From assembly GCA_003242645.1 (NCBI GenBank), contig QGVC01000135.1:1-8718 (forward strand): a DNA stretch of 8,718 nucleotides. The letters run 5' to 3'. The position numbers and the translations under genes were made by a program. This stretch comes from Pseudomonadota bacterium (GTDB taxonomy: Bacteria; Pseudomonadota; Alphaproteobacteria; Rhizobiales; Hyphomicrobiaceae). This document shows, piece by piece, positions 5,568 to 8,718 of this stretch; within the stretch, counting starts at the first letter, position 1; every line of letters starts with the position of its first letter. The notes below the pieces were generated by a model. That model had not been told where the DNA came from, ran no database searches, and saw only the letters and a list, made by a program, of their open reading frames with translations.

Positions 5568-6506
5568 TTACCGCGTGCCGCTCACGGCGGCGGCAACCTC
5601 AGCAGCAAAGTCCGTTTCCTTCCGCTCGATGCCCTCACCGAGCGCGTAGCGCACGAAGCCAGTGATCTTGATCGGCGCGCCCACCGTGCGTTCGGCTTCC
5701 TTCACAGCCTGCTCGACCGTGGACTTGCCGTCGATCACGAAGGTCTGCTGCAAGAGGACGACCTGCTGGAAGAACTCCTTGCGGAGCCGGCCCTCGGCCA
5801 TCTTGGCAACGATGTCAGCCGGCTTACCGGAAGCAGCCGCCTGCTCCTCGTAGATCTTGCGCTCGCGCTCGATCACCGCTGGGTCGAGATCCTCGGCGGA
5901 AACGGCCAGTGGTGCCGCCGCAGCGACGTGCATCGCAATCTGGCGGCCGAACTCGGCGAGCTTCGCCTTGTCGCCGGTGCTCTCCAGCGCCACCAGCACA
6001 CCGATCTTGCCCATGCCCTCAGCGACGCGGTTGTGCACATATTCGACGAGCACGCCGTCAGCACCCGCCTCGAGCGTCGCCGTGCGGCGCACACCCATGT
6101 TCTCGCCGATGGTGGCGATCATCTCCTTCACGTGGTCTTCGACGGAAACCGTCTTGCCAGGAAACGGCATCGCCAGCAGACGGGCAAGGTCGCCATCGGC
6201 TTGGAGGGCGAGCTTCGAAATCTCTCGCACCATCTCCTGGAACTGGGCGTTTCGGGCCACGAAGTCCGTTTCCGAATTGACCTCGACCACCGCGCCCTTC
6301 CGGCCCTCGACGGCAACGCCGATCAGCCCCTCGGCGGCGACACGGCCCGCCTTCTTGGCTGCCTTGGAAAGCCCCTTCTTGCGCAGCCAGTCGATGGACG
6401 CCTCAATGTCTCCGTTGTTCTCAATCAGTGCCTGCTTGCAATCCATCATGCCCGCGCCGGTCTTGTCGCGGAGCTCTTTCACCATCGCGGCAGAAATTTG
6501 CGTCAT
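5568..6506 (-). CDS. tsf: Translation elongation factor Ts
   Basis: EF-Ts, the guanine nucleotide exchange factor that recycles EF-Tu-GDP in translation; 312 residues, usual for alphaproteobacteria. The N-terminal UBA-like domain carries signature 1 ([17 protein letters not shown], 11-27). The core carries TDFVARN (80-86), where D81 and F82 correspond to the Asp-Phe pair that E. coli EF-Ts inserts into EF-Tu. The dimerisation/core subdomain follows (about 140-270), and the C-terminal part contains [21 protein letters not shown]. The ATG at 6506 is chosen because AGAGGG lies five bases upstream; a GTG at 6512 would overlap that site. It is cotranscribed with rpsB, 104 bases upstream, and followed by a strong terminator. 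The usual next gene, pyrH, is absent. Confidence 0.97.
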   Translation of the reverse strand: MTQISAAMVKELRDKTGAGMMDCKQALIENNGDIEASIDWLRKKGLSKAAKKAGRVAAEGLIGVAVEGRKGAVVEVNSETDFVARNAQFQEMVREISKLALQADGDLARLLAMPFPGKTVSVEDHVKEMIATIGENMGVRRTATLEAGADGVLVEYVHNRVAEGMGKIGVLVALESTGDKAKLAEFGRQIAMHVAAAAPLAVSAEDLDPAVIERERKIYEEQAAASGKPADIVAKMAEGRLRKEFFQQVVLLQQTFVIDGKSTVEQAVKEAERTVGAPIKITGFVRYALGEGIERKETDFAAEVAAAVSGTR

Positions 6507-6524
6507 CGTCACCCTCTCGGGTTG

Positions 6525-6578
6525 GCGGGCCGTTGGCGCCCGCGATTGAACTGGCAGGACCCTGATTGAGCACCTGCC
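6525..6578 (-). other. Two stem-loops in the rpsB-tsf intergenic region
   Basis: In the 104-base gap, GCGGGC (6525-6530) pairs with GCCCGC (6538-6543), and GGCAGG (6553-6558) pairs with CCTGCC (6573-6578). Both stems are 6 bp, GC-rich and without a U run. From general knowledge, E. coli has partial transcription termination between rpsB and tsf, so these may tune the S2:EF-Ts ratio or stabilise the message. Function is inferred. Confidence 0.4.
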
Positions 6579-6610
6579 GGGAATACCGTCAGATCAGGCT
6601 GCCGCGCGCC

Positions 6611-7594
6611 TCAGGCTGCGGCAGCCTCCACCAACTTCTTCGCCTGGCCGATCCAGTCTTCCTTCTCGATCTGGCCGTTCAGCTTGAGCTGCCGGTCGAG
6701 CGCCTTCACGCTGTCGGGATCGAGATCGGCGATTTGCCAGAAATGGAAAACGCCCAGGTCATTGAGCCGTTGCTCGAGCTTGGCGGTGATGTTGTGAATC
6801 CGCTTGAGATCGTCGGGCTCGCCCCGCGGCGCCTCGATACCCTTGAAGACAAACGGCAGCTCCTCCTCAGGCGGAGTGACGGCCTCACCGATGTCGATGC
6901 CGGCAGCCGCCTGGGCCCGCTGGATGCCGTCGATGGCCGCCCGCGCCGCAAGATCGCAGTAGAGCGTGATGGCACGGCCGGCGTCGTCGTTGCCGGGGAT
7001 CGGGAAGTCAATGCCATCCGGATCGCAGTTCGTATCAACAACGGCGACGATGGGGATCCCGAGCTTCTGGGCCTCCTTGACGGCGATCGCTTCCTTGTTC
7101 GTGTCGATGACGAACAGGAGGTCCGGCGTACCGCCCATCTCCTTGATGCCGCCGAGCGCCTGGTTGAGCTTGTCGCGCTCGCGCGTGAGGTACAGCACCT
7201 CCTTCTTGGTGCGGCCCACCGGATCGGCGAGGATCTCATCCAGCTGACGAAGACGACGGATCGACTGGGAGATCGTCTTCCAGTTGGTCAAGGTGCCGCC
7301 GAGCCAGCGGTGGTTGATGTAGTACTGCGCTGACCGCTTGGCGGCCTCGGCGATGGCCTCGGCGGCCTGGCGCTTCGTGCCGACGAACAGAACGCGACCG
7401 CCTTCGGCGACGGTATCGGAAATCTTGACCAGCGCCTGGTGCAGCAGCGGCACCGTCTGGGTCAGGTCGATGATATGGATGTTGTTGCGGACGCCGAAGA
7501 TGTATGGGCGCATCTTCGGGTTCCAGCGATGGGTCTGGTGACCGAAATGCACGCCAGCCTCCAGCAGCTGGCGCATGGTGAATGTTGGCAGCAT
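6611..7594 (-). CDS. rpsB: 30S ribosomal protein S2
   Basis: Small-subunit ribosomal protein S2, 327 residues, which joins the 30S head/body junction late in assembly and binds S1 in proteobacteria. Recognisable blocks are [20 protein letters not shown] (5-24), [27 protein letters not shown] (66-77), [14 protein letters not shown] (95-108), [18 protein letters not shown] (158-175) and the signature [11 protein letters not shown] (199-209). Residues about 245-327 are a C-terminal extension absent from E. coli S2 (241 residues), with the pattern [12 protein letters not shown] and [12 protein letters not shown], which looks like a helix-hairpin-helix-type domain. The open frame runs to 7984, but S2 similarity begins at the ATG at 7594; a weak GAGAGAGACG precedes it. 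First gene of rpsB-tsf. Confidence 0.97.
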   Translation of the reverse strand: MLPTFTMRQLLEAGVHFGHQTHRWNPKMRPYIFGVRNNIHIIDLTQTVPLLHQALVKISDTVAEGGRVLFVGTKRQAAEAIAEAAKRSAQYYINHRWLGGTLTNWKTISQSIRRLRQLDEILADPVGRTKKEVLYLTRERDKLNQALGGIKEMGGTPDLLFVIDTNKEAIAVKEAQKLGIPIVAVVDTNCDPDGIDFPIPGNDDAGRAITLYCDLAARAAIDGIQRAQAAAGIDIGEAVTPPEEELPFVFKGIEAPRGEPDDLKRIHNITAKLEQRLNDLGVFHFWQIADLDPDSVKALDRQLKLNGQIEKEDWIGQAKKLVEAAAA

Positions 7595-7673
7595 CGTCTC
7601 TCTCGTTCTCCGGTTAGACCTCCGCGGACCGTGAACCGCAATCAACTTCGCTCGAGCTGATGTACGCACCGGA

Positions 7674-7708
7674 GCGCCGACGGCGGGGCTTTCAATCCGC
7701 CGCAGCGC
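7674..7708 (-). promoter_or_regulatory. Stem-loop in the rpsB 5' leader
   Basis: On the minus strand GCGC-TG-CGGCGG pairs with CCGCCG-TCG-GCGC around a 10-base loop (ATTGAAAGCC), giving 10 bp with a small internal loop. It lies 80-115 bases before the rpsB start, inside the predicted untranslated leader. S2 represses its own mRNA in enterobacteria through a leader structure; whether this hairpin plays that part here is inference. Confidence 0.4.
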
Positions 7709-7734
7709 GATGATCCGCGTGTGGAATGCGCCGC

Positions 7735-7762
7735 ATTTAGCCAGACTTTGGCCCGATTGCAA
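7735..7762 (-). promoter_or_regulatory. Possible rpsB-tsf promoter
   Basis: On the minus strand TTGCAA (7762-7757) and CTAAAT (7740-7735) are 16 bases apart, a moderate match to the TTGACA/TATAAT pair. This would give a leader of about 130 bases. The match is imperfect and other placements are possible. In the remainder of 7595-7818 I see only the leader hairpin and a 9-base inverted repeat (7693-7701 with 7763-7771). Confidence 0.3.
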
Positions 7763-7818
7763 GGCGGATTGCGGCGGCAAAGGGAACAGCGGCCGGATCC
7801 CGCGCGTTCGGGGACGAG

Positions 7819-8715
7819 ATGGTAGCGAGCGAGCAGACATCTCTGGCATCGTCCCAGCGGCGGGAGAAGACCCGGCGGAGCCGTTCTCTCGCGCTTGGGC
7901 TCGCGATGCTTGGCGCGATGGCCCTGCGTCGGCGGCTCGACGGGAGTAAGGAGGAGGAAATCGGCCAAGTGAGCCCGCCTTCACCCGGTCATCAGCCGAA
8001 CCGCGATAAAGCCCCGGGGCGCGGTCGCGAAGCGCAAAGCCCCTCGGAGATTCCGGCTGCCGGCTGGAAGGATGTCTTGTGGCGGGTTTATGAACGCTTT
8101 CAAAACGACCGCGTGATGCTAATCGCCGCCGGCGTCACCTACTACGGGCTACTAGCCCTTTTCCCGGCCATTGCGGCGCTTGTCTCGCTTTACGGACTTT
8201 TTGCCGATCCGGACACCATCAAGCAGCAGCTTTCAAACTTGGAAGGGGTGCTCCCGGAAGACGCGATACAGATCATCGGGGACCAAATCACGCACATCCA
8301 GGCACAAGGCGGCAGCAGGCTGGGGGTCTACTTCGCGATCGGCCTCATCGTCTCGTTGTGGAGTGCCAACGCCGGTGTGAAATCGATGTTTGATGCGCTG
8401 AATGCGGTTTATGGAGAAACCGAGCGCCGGAGCTTTGTCCAATACAACTTTCAGGCTTTGCTTTTCACCCTCGGCGGCATTCTTTTCATAATTCTGGCCC
8501 TCGGCGCCATTGTCGTCATGCCCGCCGTTTTCGCATTTGTCGGGTTGGAAAGCGTGGCCGGTTGGATCGTCTCGTTGCTTCGCTGGCCGGTCTTACTCGC
8601 CTTCCTTCTCATTGGGCTTGCGCTGCTATACCGCTATGGACCAAGCCGGGAAGCCGCTGAATGGCGGTGGGTGACGTGGGGCAGCGGCTTCCCGGCTTGG
8701 TCCATAGCGGTATAG
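7819..8715 (+). CDS. YihY/BrkB-family inner-membrane protein, C-terminus lost in a fold-back
   Basis: Polytopic inner-membrane protein of the YihY/virulence factor BrkB family; no biochemical role is firmly known. From the ATG at 7819, residues 1-85 are basic and proline-rich with a short hydrophobic stretch (24-36). Family blocks follow: [20 protein letters not shown] (93-112) and [18 protein letters not shown], then [19 protein letters not shown] (168-186), [11 protein letters not shown], two more hydrophobic helices (about 213-240 and 247-271), and LLYRYGPSR (269-277). Residues 289-298 and the stop codon are encoded by the right arm of a 37-bp inverted repeat, so they are almost certainly not the true end; the last helices are missing. 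A GTG at 7969, preceded by GGAGGAGG eleven bases upstream, is a strong alternative start that would drop 50 residues. It is divergent from rpsB. Confidence 0.85.
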   Translation: MVASEQTSLASSQRREKTRRSRSLALGLAMLGAMALRRRLDGSKEEEIGQVSPPSPGHQPNRDKAPGRGREAQSPSEIPAAGWKDVLWRVYERFQNDRVMLIAAGVTYYGLLALFPAIAALVSLYGLFADPDTIKQQLSNLEGVLPEDAIQIIGDQITHIQAQGGSRLGVYFAIGLIVSLWSANAGVKSMFDALNAVYGETERRSFVQYNFQALLFTLGGILFIILALGAIVVMPAVFAFVGLESVAGWIVSLLRWPVLLAFLLIGLALLYRYGPSREAAEWRWVTWGSGFPAWSIAV

Positions 8716-8718
8716 CAG
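8623..8718. repeat. Perfect 37-bp inverted repeat at the window end (probable fold-back artefact)
   Basis: Bases 8623-8659 are exactly reverse-complementary to 8682-8718, with a 22-base spacer (8660-8681). The left arm encodes conserved BrkB-family residues ([13 protein letters not shown]), so the right arm is the copied one: sequence seems to run normally to about CAGCGGCTTC and then turn back along the opposite strand. The repeat reaches the last base of the window. This is the usual look of a snap-back chimera or a palindromic contig end. Confidence 0.95.

Noticed and set aside
5857..6569. Plus-strand frames of over 200 codons opposite tsf
   Set aside because: They are antisense shadows of a highly conserved EF-Ts gene, with low-complexity Ser/Ala/Arg composition.
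7693..7771. Inverted repeat CAATCCGCC / GGCGGATTG around the possible rpsB promoter
   Set aside because: Nine bases with a 61-base spacer in GC-rich DNA is within chance expectation; noted only as a weak candidate.
7595..7984. N-terminal extension of S2 by 130 residues
   Set aside because: S2 similarity begins at [11 protein letters not shown]; the upstream part covers the promoter and leader region and the divergent BrkB start.
8623..8718. The end repeat as a transposon terminal repeat, attachment site or terminator
   Set aside because: The left arm is ordinary conserved BrkB coding sequence, there is no transposase or target duplication, and the repeat stops exactly at the window end, so a fold-back chimera fits better.

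Overview
The window reads as chromosomal DNA of a GC-rich alphaproteobacterium, most likely Hyphomicrobiales (Rhizobiales). The ribosomal protein S2 has the long C-terminal extension that I recall from Bradyrhizobium-like S2 proteins, EF-Ts is of alphaproteobacterial length, and a solute-binding protein of the expanded Bug/TctC family is present. The genus cannot be fixed from the sequence alone.

Layout. Positions 1-2206 hold a minus-strand uptake operon: a GntR/UTRA regulator, then a periplasmic TctC-type binding protein whose start codon overlaps the regulator's stop, then a strong intergenic stem-loop, then the first 124 codons of the TctA permease, which runs off the left edge. No tctB lies between tctC and tctA. 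The operon has a convincing promoter, and a perfect 13-bp inverted repeat covers its -10 end and start site, so autoregulation is likely. A second, 14-bp palindrome lies about 60 bp upstream of that start site. Positions 2347-4657 hold a divergent pair: a metallo-beta-lactamase-fold protein with an N-terminal zinc ribbon (minus) and an Fsr-type (fosmidomycin resistance) MFS exporter (plus). Positions 4683-5303 hold a beta-class-like glutathione S-transferase (minus), convergent with the exporter. Positions 5486-7594 hold rpsB-tsf (minus), closed by a clear rho-independent terminator. Positions 7819-8718 hold a divergent YihY/BrkB-family membrane protein, cut off at the right edge.

How the parts relate. 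The left operon would import a small organic acid under control of its own effector-sensing repressor. The MBL protein, Fsr exporter and GST form an accessory, possibly detoxification-related, block that sits where pyrH is usually found after tsf. I see no RNA genes, CRISPR array, insertion sequence or other mobile element. No gene-free stretch exceeds 300 bases; the longest gaps are 3166-3454, 5304-5567 and 7595-7818, and what they hold is listed below.

The most striking anomaly is the last 96 bases, a perfect 37-bp inverted repeat with a 22-base loop. It folds the BrkB gene back on itself and ends exactly at the window edge. It is most likely an assembly or amplification fold-back, not biology, but it determines how the BrkB C-terminus must be read. 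I did not find a clear, previously undescribed system here. The best biological leads are the operator architecture of the gntR-tctC-tctA operon and the MBL protein with a degenerate metal site.
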